Shown here: positions 53,323 to 64,000 of the stretch, piece after piece
Layout of the letters: the number at the start of each line of letters is the position of its first letter
Position numbering within the stretch: position 1 is the first letter of the stretch
Assembly (NCBI GenBank): GCA_964035545.1
Contig: OZ037768.1
Coordinates: 8,299,241 to 8,363,240 of the forward strand
Direction: 5' to 3'
DNA length: 64,000 nt
From: Bugula neritina
Lineage: Eukaryota; Bryozoa; Gymnolaemata; Cheilostomatida; Bugulidae
The notes under the pieces: generated by a model
Database searches by the model: none
Seen by the model: only the letters and a program-made list of their open reading frames with translations
Told to the model about the DNA's origin: nothing
Translations under genes and position numbers: made by a program

Positions 53323-54933
53323 GTGTTCACTATTATACATCATTGTTATCTTTTGCATACCATATCACGCAATCTGGAAATATTTTCATTATTGTTCATT
53401 TCATTCTAAAACGTGAAATTTATTTGTCCTAAGCTCAGAATTTATGCAATATATCTGTATTTTGTTTAGAATTTATTTTTCTCTATATTTATTTTACAAG
53501 ATAAGTTGCAGCATCATAAATGCTACCTTTTATTTTTTGTCAATGTTTCTGTTAATAGTTTAATGTTTTAATTTATTTATTAAAGAAATAAGTTAGAAAT
53601 GCTTTATTTGTTTTATAGCTGGTTTTGCTATTACTTAGAGGAAAATATTCATATACTTATGCTGCAATCGCATACTGGTTTTTATGCATTAAAAATGGTG
53701 AAAGTAAATAAATACATATATTTTTTTAGAGATCTAAATGCTGTATTTTTCTCTAGCGTGTTCTAAAATAGCTCAGCCTAATATTGTAGATGTGTACTTA
53801 CTTCCTTTAAACATTTCAGTCTTAGATATTAGTATTTAAGTATTGCCCAGGAAATATATATCTGTTAGTAATAATTTTTCAGCAGCTAACAAATTATTAA
53901 ATTGATAGGTTAATAAAAGTATGTGTACAATGCAAGAAAAGTTATTTAAAAATAAAGGTACAAAAGCTAACATTAAATTTAATCATTGAAATCTCAGCTA
54001 GTGTGCAAGTTGCATGTTCTCGATGTCTAAATATAAATTAATAGAATACTATTTGAGTTGCTTGCTAGCCTTTCAATTTGGCTAAACAAATTATTTGTCA
54101 ATTGAGTTTTGAGTTATCTCCGAGGCTGTAAAGTATAATAACAGGTTTGACAAATTTAGAAATACAAACTTATATTGCAAATTATTGTTGCATAAAAGTT
54201 TAAAATAGCGTATCCAAAGTTTTGGCATGGTTATGTCAGTATTAGATAAATATAATATATCCTGTCATGTAATCAACTAGTACAGGTTTATATATGAAAG
54301 TTGTCTTTTCAATTCCAAAACTTTAGTACTAACGACGATCAGTCAGGGCGCTTCGATTGTCGATAATTATTTTAAATGCGTAATTTATGATTAAATTTAT
54401 TTTTTTAAATCAAACATTTTAAATGAAATATAAAAATAGTTTATTATCTACTAATAAATATCACGACTCTTTCTTTTGGGGTTGTTTTGCCGTTATAAAA
54501 TGACAAACTCCTGTATCTGTTGGGGAATCTTGAATTTGAGTTTAGTGTGCATCAACATTGTTATTGGTATTGGTATTGACAATTTAGTAAGGTATTAGTA
54601 TTAGCCAAATGGTGGAAACGTTTGAATTAGCTTCAAATGTGTATATGGTCATTATGTAGTCTGTGATTAATTGAAATACTGTAAAACTAAATGAAGTTAA
54701 TGTAATTGCCTATGCTGTAAGACTAACAGTAACTCTAAGGTCTAAGAGTAAGAGTAAGTGTAACCGCAAGACTAATTCTAAGAGTACCTAAGTGTAACAC
54801 TAACGTCTAACAGTAACTGTAAGACTAAGGAAGTGTATGCATAATTAGTAATTATAAAACTTATAATTATATGAATATCAATTGCCATTTGTAATTGTTG
54901 CTCTTATTCATCTATAGAACAATCATTGTGAAA
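53323..54933. other. Intergenic region, PLXDC 3' UTR and upstream of the next gene
   Basis: No coding exon is supported. A degenerate tract of TAAGAGTAAC/TAACAGTAAC-like units lies at about 54715-54830. An acceptor-like TCTATAG ends at 54916, so the next gene probably has a spliced 5' UTR. Confidence 0.45.
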
Positions 54934-57900
54934 ATGAGTGCGAACAAGGAAAATATATTTAGAAGCCGTTTTCATTCACGAGGTTTACTTAATAAATCAA
55001 AATTAAATACTAGTGCCAATTCTTCATATACTGCAAGTACACCCAAGTCTGAAGAGTTACAGCAAGTACCCCAGCAACAGCACAATGGCAATCACAATAC
55101 TTGTCAAATGTTGCAAGAAGCCTCACCAAGTCAACCAGATCTTCAAGCAAACTCAGACTTGTGTAGTAGCGTTGACTCCACAGCAAGTTTAAAAACCAAT
55201 TCAGGTCAGGCTTAAAAAAATTAAGTATTTTGAGTATTTTAAAACTAGTTTGTTGCTCCTATTTTGTACAAGCATATAAATTAGCTCTGGGATATTTTGA
55301 TATCTAGTAGCATATTTTCTTGATTTTTAATTGTTAGAGTCATCCCAGCCGCAGTTTGTGCAATCCAAGACCAAGGAAATAATTGGTACCCCATCAGTCT
55401 CTCTTAGGAAATATCTCTTGGACAAGGATAAAACGCCTTCTTACTGTAATCGGGTACATATTATACCTAATCATTTTTTTTAATAAACTTTGTAAATATA
55501 TGCCTACCTTTTTGAGTCGGTTTAACTTGTGCGTGTTTCTATAGGAAGGAAGTCCCGTTTTGAGGAGACAAGTGTCATCTGTAAAGTTTGAGAAGATTAA
55601 GTCTGCCGTTAGGACACAGTTAGAGAGTAGCCATCTTGGAACTTCTTTCAACTTGAGCATAGACAGAGATAGTCCTGGTCTCACCCGTTTGCGCCAGACC
55701 CCTGGTATGTAGTTTGTTAATTGCTGGCTGTGATCGTATTACACAATATAGGCTAAATCAATCTCTTGTTTGTTATGTGAAACAAAAAACTTATCGGAAA
55801 CCAAGTCATCTTGAAATGTGAACAATACCCTTACCATTATGCCACATTAACTGGGCGGGATATTTGAGTGAGATGTTAGAGAAGTTGATGTTACACAGTA
55901 TTAAAGTATGCATAAATACAATTAATGCAACTCAAATACAGCTTTAGAGCTGTATACCTTACTAAATTGAATCCGTAGTGCATTTAGTTCACATACGTGT
56001 TTAATTGGTGGTCAGCTCAGACAACTGAGAAATGTTTTCTTTAACCCACTGATTGGTAACACAACTCCAGGAGTCTGTATTCTTTAAGGGAAGTAAAAAT
56101 CGGTCCAGAAAGATATGTTTCCAATATAGTTACTTCAACCATATAATATACTGTAGTTGCAGTACAAGGCACATCAGTAAAATTTCAAAATTTTAACTTT
56201 TACAGATTTATTTATAGTTACTGCCCCCTCTCCTTTTGAGCAGTTTGGGCACAGGTTGTGGTCAGCGTTGGATAACAAATTATACATACATACATTATAA
56301 ATAATTACATAATTATCGAAGAAATTAGAAATAATCTAGTTACATGAGCTCATACATGCTTATCTTTCTTTGCACAAAGCCAACTTCTCCATTCTTGTGT
56401 TTTGCAAACTTGAAATCTTGTTGCATGCAAAACATAAATCTATCCCAAATGGTTTTTATTGAGAAATTTTCTTTTAGGTAAACCTCTGAAAGAAAAGAGG
56501 CAGATTCTGGTGAACAAGCATAATGAAACTAGATGTAACTCTGATGCTCTCAACATTGGGGGCGGAGTTAGTCTGTGGCCTCAAATGGATGATATGAGGC
56601 TGAGTAAACCAGAAGCCATAAAACTAGCACTAGTTTCTCTCTTTCTCATCTTATCCTCATGTTTTTCTTTCAGCTATATTCATGGTAAATATTTACTGCT
56701 GATACTTGAGTGGTGTAGTTGTTATGCTATCGATGCAGCTCTGCTCTCCATGTTTCTATATGCTTAATGTAGGACATAGTTTAATTAGCAATTAGCATTG
56801 TTGAACTTACAAGACTTTGGTTGACTTGTAGATAACAGATTATATTGACTTGTAAATAATAGATTATTTTGACTGGTAGACAATAGATTATATCGCTGCC
56901 TCTATGTATACACATATGGTTCTGTTTTATTTAGGCAACTCTCTTCTAACCCTCCAAACCTACCGGGGAAAGTTGAGCAACTTTAGTCTCAGCCATCCCA
57001 TTAAAGTATTTCAAGATGGCCAGCTGTTCAATACTTCTCGTCAGTGGCACACCGACTTTGACATGTTGGTTGTAAGTTTTTTATTTCAGAGATTGTTTGA
57101 CTTTAATGCTGAATAACTCAACTTTGACCTTTTTAGTTTACATGCCGTTACCATGGTATGTGTGTCGAAACACTCTTTACAATTAGATATTTAGCAGGCT
57201 CGCAGTCCAAGTCCTGTCCTTTAGCCTATGTAATATTAGGGAGCAGCAGTTCTCTAGTGGTTAGAGCGCTGGGTTAGTAAACACGGGGTCATGGGTTTGA
57301 CCCCCAGTAAAGGCTATCGGTGATGTTAGGAAGCACATCTGGACATAATTGCTGTAATGCCACATATGAATAAGTCTTTAGCCCAATTTGAAAAATGAAC
57401 CCTTTCCACCAGGGGTTCTCACAGGGATAGTGACCATAAACTTGCACGAGTTTTTGTAGATTACGCAATATTATTGGTAGAGTGAGATAGAAACAATGTT
57501 CCTTGTATCATCAAATGACGTCAAGTCATGCTACATGTTCTGTGTGGGATGTGGCCTCTACGTGTCCGGTGTTAGCATCCTGCTGTATTACCTTGCTGAT
57601 AACGTTATGTCTTCCAGTAAACTCTCCCCCAACAGGATCAAGAAATGGTTAGCCATTCAACTTACAATATCAAGTAAATTATACTTATAATTAGTTATGT
57701 TTTTCTCAAAGGCAATTTACTGCAATAATAGAAAAAATCGCTAGTTTAAATTTTTTCAATATCTGTTTTAACTTGTTTAAGTATGTTCTTAACTTTTTTA
57801 CAAAATTGCAAAGCTTTTAAATTATTTTCGAAAACGTATATTTTTAATACACTGTGCTGCACCCTCTTTTGCACAAAGTAATCAACAATAGTGGGAATTT

Positions 57901-58740
57901 CCTTCCATGTAATACTTTTGTCAGGATTTGTCTACTGGCTGTTGTTGGCTGTTGGACAATAAACGTGGCTAGGCTGTTCTTTGAGGCTTTTATGATTGAG
58001 AAGTCAGTTGTGAGTCTCATTCAGTCACTGACTGTCACACAGAAAGAAGTCATCACCAAGTACATTAAAACAGGAGAATGTCCAACTAGTTTGTAAGTAT
58101 CGGCATAACTTAATTTGCTACATTATTTGTGCTCTAATACAAACATGTGGCATTAAACACATCACTTCTGTTAGAGTCTTAACTGTTAGATAAACTAGGA
58201 ATACTTATTTTCTTAAAATTATGCTTGTAATTTATAAAAGATGAAAATTGTATAAAATATCCCTTGTTAAATTTTCTGCTAATAAAAATTAGATATTTTG
58301 AATTTTATTTACCAACTGCTTATATGTATTTATGTAAGTAGAAGTGAGGATATAAAAAAAGTTCATGCAATAAAATACTGTTTAGGGTTTATTTAATAGA
58401 GCTTCATCAAGGGAAGAGTTAGTAACATAATGTATAAGTAATTATAACATATGAGCTTTCGAACAACCCTTCTAAATTAATAGTTCTCATAATGTCAAAG
58501 TGTTTTATTAATGATTGTAGGTTTCACCAGGTAGCAAGTTACTGGTCATCCAAATACCTATCATCTCAGAGTGATGGTGTCATCAATATATTGGGTATAG
58601 TCAAGTTCAACACTCTACTATATTACATGCAGTACTACTGTGTACCTATACTCACCGCCCTACTCTCTCCAATAGTCAAGCTGGTGTTCTCTCTTCTCCA
58701 TGTCTATGGCATTATAGAGCACACAGGCTACACTGATTAG
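54934..58740 (+). CDS. Unrecognised membrane protein: disordered N-terminus, four hydrophobic helices
   Basis: Eight exons give 505 aa: 54934-55204, 55338-55453, 55545-55704, 56478-56684, 56935-57071, 57481-57673, 57879-58092 and 58521-58740. Phases agree throughout. The acceptors at 57481 and 57879 are the ones I trust least, because they were picked to keep frame. The first 230 residues are polar and Ser/Gln-rich, with an early KEN triplet (residues 5-7). A basic segment follows (SVSLRKYLLDKDKTP, SVKFEKIKSAVRTQ). Hydrophobic segments lie at about 232-251, 315-337, 374-395 and 463-495. The loop after the first contains NFSLSHPIKVFQDG, possibly lumenal. I do not recognise the family and propose no function. 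AATAAA lies 25 nt after the stop (58765-58770). Confidence 0.75.
57239..57445 (+). mobile_element. Second, older copy of the tRNA-derived SINE
   Basis: It has an A box (TAGTGGTTAGAGCG) and a B box altered to GGGTTTGACCCCC, followed by the same body blocks as the copy at 38838 (GTTAGGAAG, ATGAATAAGTC, CCACCAGGGGTTC, ACAGGGATAGTGACCATAAAC). The ends are less clear and no perfect target duplication is visible. It sits in an intron, and the next exon's acceptor (57480) lies only about 35 nt beyond it. Confidence 0.82.
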
Positions 58741-60111
58741 TGCTACATACAATCTCAATGCTGAAATAAAGGAAGAAAAACGGACTAAATATGATGTTCA
58801 CATAAAATCATTCTAAATAATTTCTTATTAGTTTTATTTTTTGTTCGTTTTATTTTACTTTTACTAATTATTGACCTGTAGACTTTAGCTGATACAGTGA
58901 CTCAATGTAAAATAAGCTACATAGGTTTTCCATTATTTAATTGTGAATATTTCAGGATTACAATCAATTTCACTATTTTAGTTGTTTTAATTAAAAAGCT
59001 AACAGTTCTATGTAAATAAATTTCATTATATCTACATTTACAGTTTTATTTCAAACATTGTGGATTACTGTGCAGCAATATCAGTGTGTTAATGCATTGC
59101 ATGTAATAATCTGCTGCTTTCATTGTGTTTCTTTGGTTCTCATTGTTTTCTGTTAACACATACACTGTTGATGCAGCTATAGCACTACATTCTGGTTCCA
59201 TTCTCCTGATTCCTATAATAAGATGAGTTTTTAGTTTGACCAAAAAATCCGTCTTGTTCAGACAACCAAGCATTATTCCTAGCAGAATAAATGTTAGCAA
59301 AAATTTAGCCATAGGTGCTTTTGTTTCATCAGAATTTAGAAATCTAGTTAGCTTAGTTAGCAGAGTTTTCTGACAGCTCAAGATCAAGTTCTCCCAAGTC
59401 TTGCTTCTTTAATTTATTTTATTCTTCTAAACTTATAATCCCATTTGGGAAAATACAGATCACTATATTTAGTGTAATTTGTGTGGGTAAACCCATATAT
59501 GTGTAAAGCAGCTGTTATGGGATTTGTCTCCTCATCAGAACAGAGCAACATGGCCCATCTCTGCAGTAAAAGAAACTTATGTAAAATTTATGATGTAATT
59601 ACTGGCTCTGTCTGCAGTCACACTCATGCAGATAGCAAACTATTTTTAATTTTTCAGGGAAGGATTATTTCAATTTCACATTCATAACAGTTTTTCACAA
59701 CTGTGTTATTACACTTAGAGTGTGGTGTAACTTATAAGTATCTATTTTTAATAAACTATACATAAATACACCAAAAACTTGTGAAATTTTTTGTGATTTG
59801 AGTTATGGAAACTCACCAGCTATGAAAAGTGTTTACCTTATACTAAACACATTTCCTTGCTGCCCTCAATCAATAGTTTTACTACATCATAAGACTGGCT
59901 CCTTCACCTATTGTAAACTGGCTAATTCTTTTTGTTCTAAAATTAGATTTGCCATGAAATTCTATTGAAGGTGTACAGTATTGCGTTTTGTGCTAGTGTT
60001 ATGTAAATACATGTATTGATTGTAGCAAAGCTACTGTTGAATATAAAGTGAAAGTAACAGGTGACTTTATAATATTGTAGCTACAAAAACTAGTGCTGTA
60101 TATTTTATATC
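58741..60111. other. Intergenic region with a possible minus-strand small ORF
   Basis: It contains the 3' UTR of the four-helix protein gene and the 5' flank of the next gene. The only coding candidate is the minus-strand frame reported separately at 59046-59312. Confidence 0.45.
59046..59312 (-). CDS. Possible small secreted protein, 88 aa, unspliced
   Basis: The frame begins ATGG, giving MAKFLLTFILLGIMLGC as a plausible signal peptide. It continues with a mixed, non-repetitive sequence (contains MEPECSAIAASTVYVL) and ends SNPQCLK. On the same strand AATAAA overlaps its stop codon, which would be an unusually short 3' UTR. A longer in-frame ATG exists at 59387. I do not recognise it, and a chance frame in the neighbour's 3' region cannot be excluded. 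Confidence 0.25.
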   Translation of the reverse strand: MAKFLLTFILLGIMLGCLNKTDFLVKLKTHLIIGIRRMEPECSAIAASTVYVLTENNENQRNTMKAADYYMQCINTLILLHSNPQCLK

Positions 60112-63104
60112 ATGTGGAAATTGCTGGTAAGCTATAACTAGATTTATATTTCAACTAATAAAATAAAATATATTATTTAGCTGTTGCTTATTTTAGTTAT
60201 AAGATATTGTTTAGAAATGTTCTAACTCTATAATAATGTAAAATCAACTACTCATCAAAACTATTGAGGAGAAGTCAAAAAAAATTTTGACCCTGAAAAA
60301 GTTATTAATTCCTGTGAAAATACACGTGCATTTTTTGCAGTAGGATAGCAAAATATACTGCAAAATGGTTTATTGAAAGATATTTATCAAAGTTTAAAAA
60401 TTCTGTCTTACATTTTTATAGATCCAGTGTGGTAGACACAATTTTAACTTTACAGTACATATAGAATAATTCTTAATACTCATAACTTGGCTGCATGACA
60501 CAGTTTAACTAAGGTCCATACTTGTACTCATTCTGATGTCTAGTGTAGTATAATGTACATAATATGTCACTGCACTATTATCAGTTAAATATCTAATATG
60601 CAATATTCTATGTATGTAACTTAGTGCTTAGCCACCCTGTTGCTGCCCATAGCAGCAATAGAAAAGTGTGGGAAGGGACTTCTGTCACAGCCCCCTTGTG
60701 ATGATGATTATGAGATGAGAGAATGTAGCCTACCTGCCTCTGACAATCAAACCAAAGTTGTACAGCAATGCTATAAAGAGACATCAGCTGTGAAAACTGA
60801 ATACAATTATTTTTATGATAAATGGCAGTTCTGGTTAGGATTAATGCTCTCACTTGGTCTAGTATGTAAGTTAATGATTTAGTATTTACTCTGGTAGAAT
60901 TTTAATTTTGACCATGCCAACTAATCTTTATAGATTAGATTCTTGCTATTTTTATGGATTGTCAAATATTGAGATATATATTAGAGGTTTTGTGTATGGT
61001 TTTGTTAACAAAATATTTATAGCCCAAAAACTGCATTCTTTTGTTGCTCAGTCAGGGTCGTGACTGCAGAAGGTTAGGTGGAGAATAGTTGAGATTTTGC
61101 CGTAAAACTAATATTATCTATCAAAGTTTAGACTAATGTGATTGTACAGTTGCTTGATACAAATACAAAAACATTTTGTTGCATGTAATATATACAACAT
61201 TATCATGATCACATGATCACAATAAATGGCTGTATGCATATGCTGTAAAATATATCATCTGCTATTTTATGTTTAGTTGGTGGGATAATATTCTGGAGAT
61301 GCATCAGATATACCGAGTGGTATGCTAAAGCAAAGGACAACTTGAGACATGAGAAAAATAGAGTCTGCGCCCGGATGTGTGTCAAATACTGCTGCCAATG
61401 CCGTGTGTGTGTCAAATGTTGTGAGCCTTACACCAGCGCAACAGCAAAAGAGATTCAAACCGAAAGAGGTATTCATGAATCATATTATGAATCATTTCAA
61501 TGCGAAATGCTAGACCCTGTCAGTTTAAACTTTGAAGGATCCATAATTTTGACTGTTACTTGTAGAGCTGTTTTACTTTGTTAGCTTTAAAACACATAGC
61601 TGGAATGCCTGTCTGGTTATTAAAGATAAACAACAGTAAATAATTATTTGAATTCTAAGTTTGCGCCTTTCTAATTATTGTTAGCATCGCTTGTTGCAAG
61701 CGAATAGTATAGGACTTCGTTTGATTTAAACATGTTATTTAAAATTTTCATAATTAACATTATATTTGCATAAGTTTGAAACTGCCGTTTATGCAATCAG
61801 AAACTCAGCTTACAGAGATTACAAGTCTACAACTTTATATAAACTAGTCTATCGAGTTTACCACAGAAAAGTAGTTTGGCTGCAACCCATTGTTTTAAAA
61901 ATTTATTAACTGCAGTTTAAATTATAAGCTAACGATAAGGAGTAAAAGGCATCATCAGCTTTTACTTTCATACTTTCACTTTGCCCAGTTAAATGTCACT
62001 TAAATATTATACTTATTAAAAGCAAAGTGCAAGCAGAGATGTCATAATCAGGAAGCTCAAAATATTTCTGAAGCTTGTATAATGTACAAAAACATAAACA
62101 AACTACTAGTGACCAATACTACATTGATATAAGGTTTTTGAATATAGTTTGGTGCCAAGGTTATTTATTTTCTTGCATTAAGATTAAGAGCGTAAATTTT
62201 AAAGTCCACCTGATTGGTTGATTGATAACATTTGTTTTTATTTTGCGGTGAGACTTCTACTTTATCATTAAAAAAATGTTTCAATATAACTAATGTAAAT
62301 TATATTGTTTATACCTTTATGTAAATGATTCATTGGAAAGATAACCCTTATTCAGATGTAAAAGCCTGATAAAAGCTCAAGCCTCCAAATAATAAAACTT
62401 TAGTGTCAGCATCAGTGTGAAATTTCTATGGACCAGACTCGACTCTTGGTATCTACAGAAAATGATTAGTCATTAAAATTATAAAATTTCAATAGTGTTT
62501 TAGAAGGCATATAAGACTCTATAACAAAAAAACCAACTTTGAAAGTTTTGGTTAATTATTCACCTCGAAGGAGTTAAAAAAAACTTCACTATGCACTTTT
62601 AATGTGTGTTGATGAGTTGGCTCATCGCATATGTTTGTATTGGTGTCCGGTAAAAATGGCATAGGTAAAAATTGCATAGGTAAAAATGGCACAAGTAATA
62701 ATGGCACAAATGGCAAAGTAGGTAAAAATGGCACTTGTTCAATATTAGGGTTTGGGGTGGGGGTTTGAGTTGGAAAAAACTTAACATCAGTGTGCCATTT
62801 TTTTCTACTTTTCCATTTGTGCCCTCATTACTTATGCTATTTTTCCCGGTGCCATTTTTACCTAAAATTGTTTGTATTACAGATTTTTTATTCTGCGTTT
62901 GTTTTATTAGAGAGCAGGCTAGATGGTCAGATGTCTCATCGCAGTAATGACTACTACTACGAGTATGAACCCACAGACAGAAGTTACAGTGTGAGCGACT
63001 TCACTACTTCAAACAGCCAACACCAAACATCAACTACACCAGCACCAACTACTGAAAGGCGCACTTTAGAAGAAGTATCTCTCAGTAGCATTCACATTGC
63101 TTAG
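60112..63104 (+). CDS. Unrecognised small type I membrane protein with Cys-rich juxtamembrane segment
   Basis: Four exons give 213 aa: 60112-60126, 60625-60865, 61277-61468 and 62911-63104. The 15-nt first coding exon (MWKLL, donor GTAAGC) joins CLATLLLPIAAIEKC in phase 0 to make a typical signal peptide, which is the reason for choosing this start. The short ectodomain has four cysteines (20, 30, 39, 54) and one N-Q-T sequon. The membrane helix spans the exon 2/3 junction (WLGLMLSLGLV then FGGIIFW). The cytoplasmic side starts with a dense cysteine cluster (RVCARMCVKYCCQCRVCVKCC, which is palmitoylation-like). It continues with a tyrosine-rich patch (SNDYYYEYEPTD) and a Ser/Thr tail. The layout recalls VOPP1/WBP1-type proteins, but I see no PPxY motif and make no family claim. 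Confidence 0.72.
62649..62862. mobile_element. Small foldback element built from 15-bp units
   Basis: The left arm (62649 to about 62732) is a tandem array of about 15-bp units (GGTAAAAATGGCATA and variants). It is the reverse complement of the right arm (about 62791-62862). Shared blocks read GGTAAAAATGGCAC, then ATAAGTAAT or its variant, GGCACAAATGG and AAAAATGGCAC. A centre of about 55 bp is G/T-rich (TTTGGGGTGGGGGTTTGAG). It lies in the last intron of the small membrane protein gene, about 48 nt before the acceptor. It encodes no protein. Confidence 0.75.
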
Positions 63105-63758
63105 ATTAGCTGCTAAGCCAAAAATGAAGAATTTTGAACAAATTTATGTAACAAATTACATACATGAAATTTGTGGTTGATATGCTATGTTGTGGTGCTA
63201 TGAAGTTTTATCATTTGTTTCGTAATCTCTTATTCATATTGATAGTATCTTACAATTTCACTACTAGTAAATCATGAAACAATAAGCTTGATTTTTTATA
63301 TTTTTTAGCCAGCAGATATATTAGAACTAAATTTCATTTTTGATTCTTATAAAATGAGCTGAGTCTATATTTTTCTAAATGTTCAAGTTAATATTTGCAC
63401 CTATAAATGTGTTTCTTAAAAAGCTGCTTCAAAGAACTATACAATATTCTGAGGTGGGTTATAAGCAAAAGCACTAAAATATCAAAAGAAAAATTAGTAA
63501 ATAGATACAAGATAAATGAGTAAAAACATACAGGTGAAATACCAGTAAGTGTAATGAACTAAGTAGAGAAAGCTATAAGTATAATACTACGTATCTAGAT
63601 ATGGCAAAGAGCCAAAACTACAAGTTAAGTAAACAGTAATACTGGTGTTTTTCAGTCACAGATCTATGATTTTGCTTGCCTAATCTGTTAAGATAAATTG
63701 AATGTTATGTCTTTAGTATTGAGACTATGGAGCACCATAAGCATTTGCACTAAACTTT
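63105..63758. other. Convergent intergenic region
   Basis: This holds the 3' flanks of the small membrane protein gene and of the C11orf54-like gene. No other feature is seen. Confidence 0.5.
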
Positions 63759-63932
63759 CTAATCCTTGCCAAACTCAGAGGGTACTGGGGGCTGATCAAT
63801 CCTATATAGTGTGTCAGCTATACCAAAATACCCTCGATATGCAACCTCATCAGGCGTTGTATCGTAGTGGTAGTGACCGCCCACTCCTCTATTGGTGAAG
63901 CAATGGAAATGTTCCACTCTCAGGTCAAGACC
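63759..63932 (-). CDS. C11orf54: C11orf54-like ester hydrolase (PTD012 family), last exon
   Basis: The exon begins after a CACAG acceptor and encodes the final 57 residues, ending at TAG (63761-63759). It reads GLDLRVEHFHCFTNRG, then VGGHYHYDTTPDEV and GYFGIADTLYRIDQP. This matches the C-terminus of human C11orf54/PTD012 almost block for block. The EHFH and GGHYHYD segments hold the three histidines (H-x-H and a third 12 residues on) that bind zinc in the human structure. The family has esterase activity in vitro, and its physiological substrate is uncertain. The rest of the gene lies beyond the window on the minus strand. Confidence 0.9.
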   Translation of the reverse strand, partial: GLDLRVEHFHCFTNRGVGGHYHYDTTPDEVAYRGYFGIADTLYRIDQPPVPSEFGKD

Positions 63933-64000
63933 CTGTGACACACAAACTACAGTAAAACATGGCTACTTCACATAGACAAAGTAGCAACAACAACTTGTCA

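Noticed and set aside
54715-54830. Telomere-like CTAAG/TAAC repeat tract
   Set aside because: The units are irregular and do not form a TTAGGG-type array. It is treated as cryptic simple sequence.
1-64000. A new multi-gene system (defence, biosynthetic or operon-like)
   Set aside because: Genes are independently spliced, on both strands, and belong to unrelated conserved animal families. Nothing indicates a co-transcribed or co-inherited cassette.

Overview
The window is nuclear DNA of a metazoan, probably an AT-rich invertebrate. All genes are split into short exons (about 15-1700 nt) with GT..AG introns of roughly 80-2700 nt. The sequence also holds tRNA-derived SINEs, a solo LTR, foldback elements and microsatellites. 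Ciliary genes (CFAP69, CCDC157), a Wnt-pathway RING ligase, a plexin-domain protein and a C11orf54-type hydrolase point to a bilaterian. The phylum cannot be fixed by eye; a spiralian is a guess. I rebuilt the gene models by hand from splice signals. Each complete model sums to an exact multiple of three and ends in a stop.

Layout. (1) 503-1696 (+): last three exons of an unrecognised gene. (2) 3120-9225 (+): CCDC157, 771 aa. (3) 17454-10575 (-): ZNRF3/RNF43-type transmembrane RING E3 ligase, 619 aa. (4) 19613-26911 (+): CFAP69, 933 aa, head to head with ZNRF3 and with an RFX X-box-like site near its 5' end. (5) 33601-27885 (-): an 898-aa protein that I match to tastin/TROAP by short terminal motifs. 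(6) 33.6-41.6 kb: gene-poor, cryptically simple DNA with a solo LTR (4-bp target duplication), a SINE (perfect 17-bp target duplication) and a foldback element. (7) 41592-53322 (+): plexin-domain-containing receptor (PLXDC/TEM7 family), 848 aa, with an unusual Thr-rich mucin-like stalk encoded by a 33-bp minisatellite. (8) 54934-58740 (+): unrecognised four-helix membrane protein, 505 aa, with an N-terminal KEN motif. (9) 60112-63104 (+): unrecognised small type I membrane protein, 213 aa; its last intron carries a second foldback element. (10) 63932-63759 (-): last exon of a C11orf54-like zinc ester hydrolase.

The genes do not form an operon or a single pathway. Three of them (CCDC157, CFAP69, tastin-like) belong to cilium or centrosome biology, and two (ZNRF3, PLXDC) are cell-surface signalling proteins. 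I found no clearly new multi-gene system. The most novel material is the two foldback elements built from about 15-bp repeats, the two unrecognised membrane proteins, the mucin-type PLXDC stalk and the apparent invertebrate tastin.
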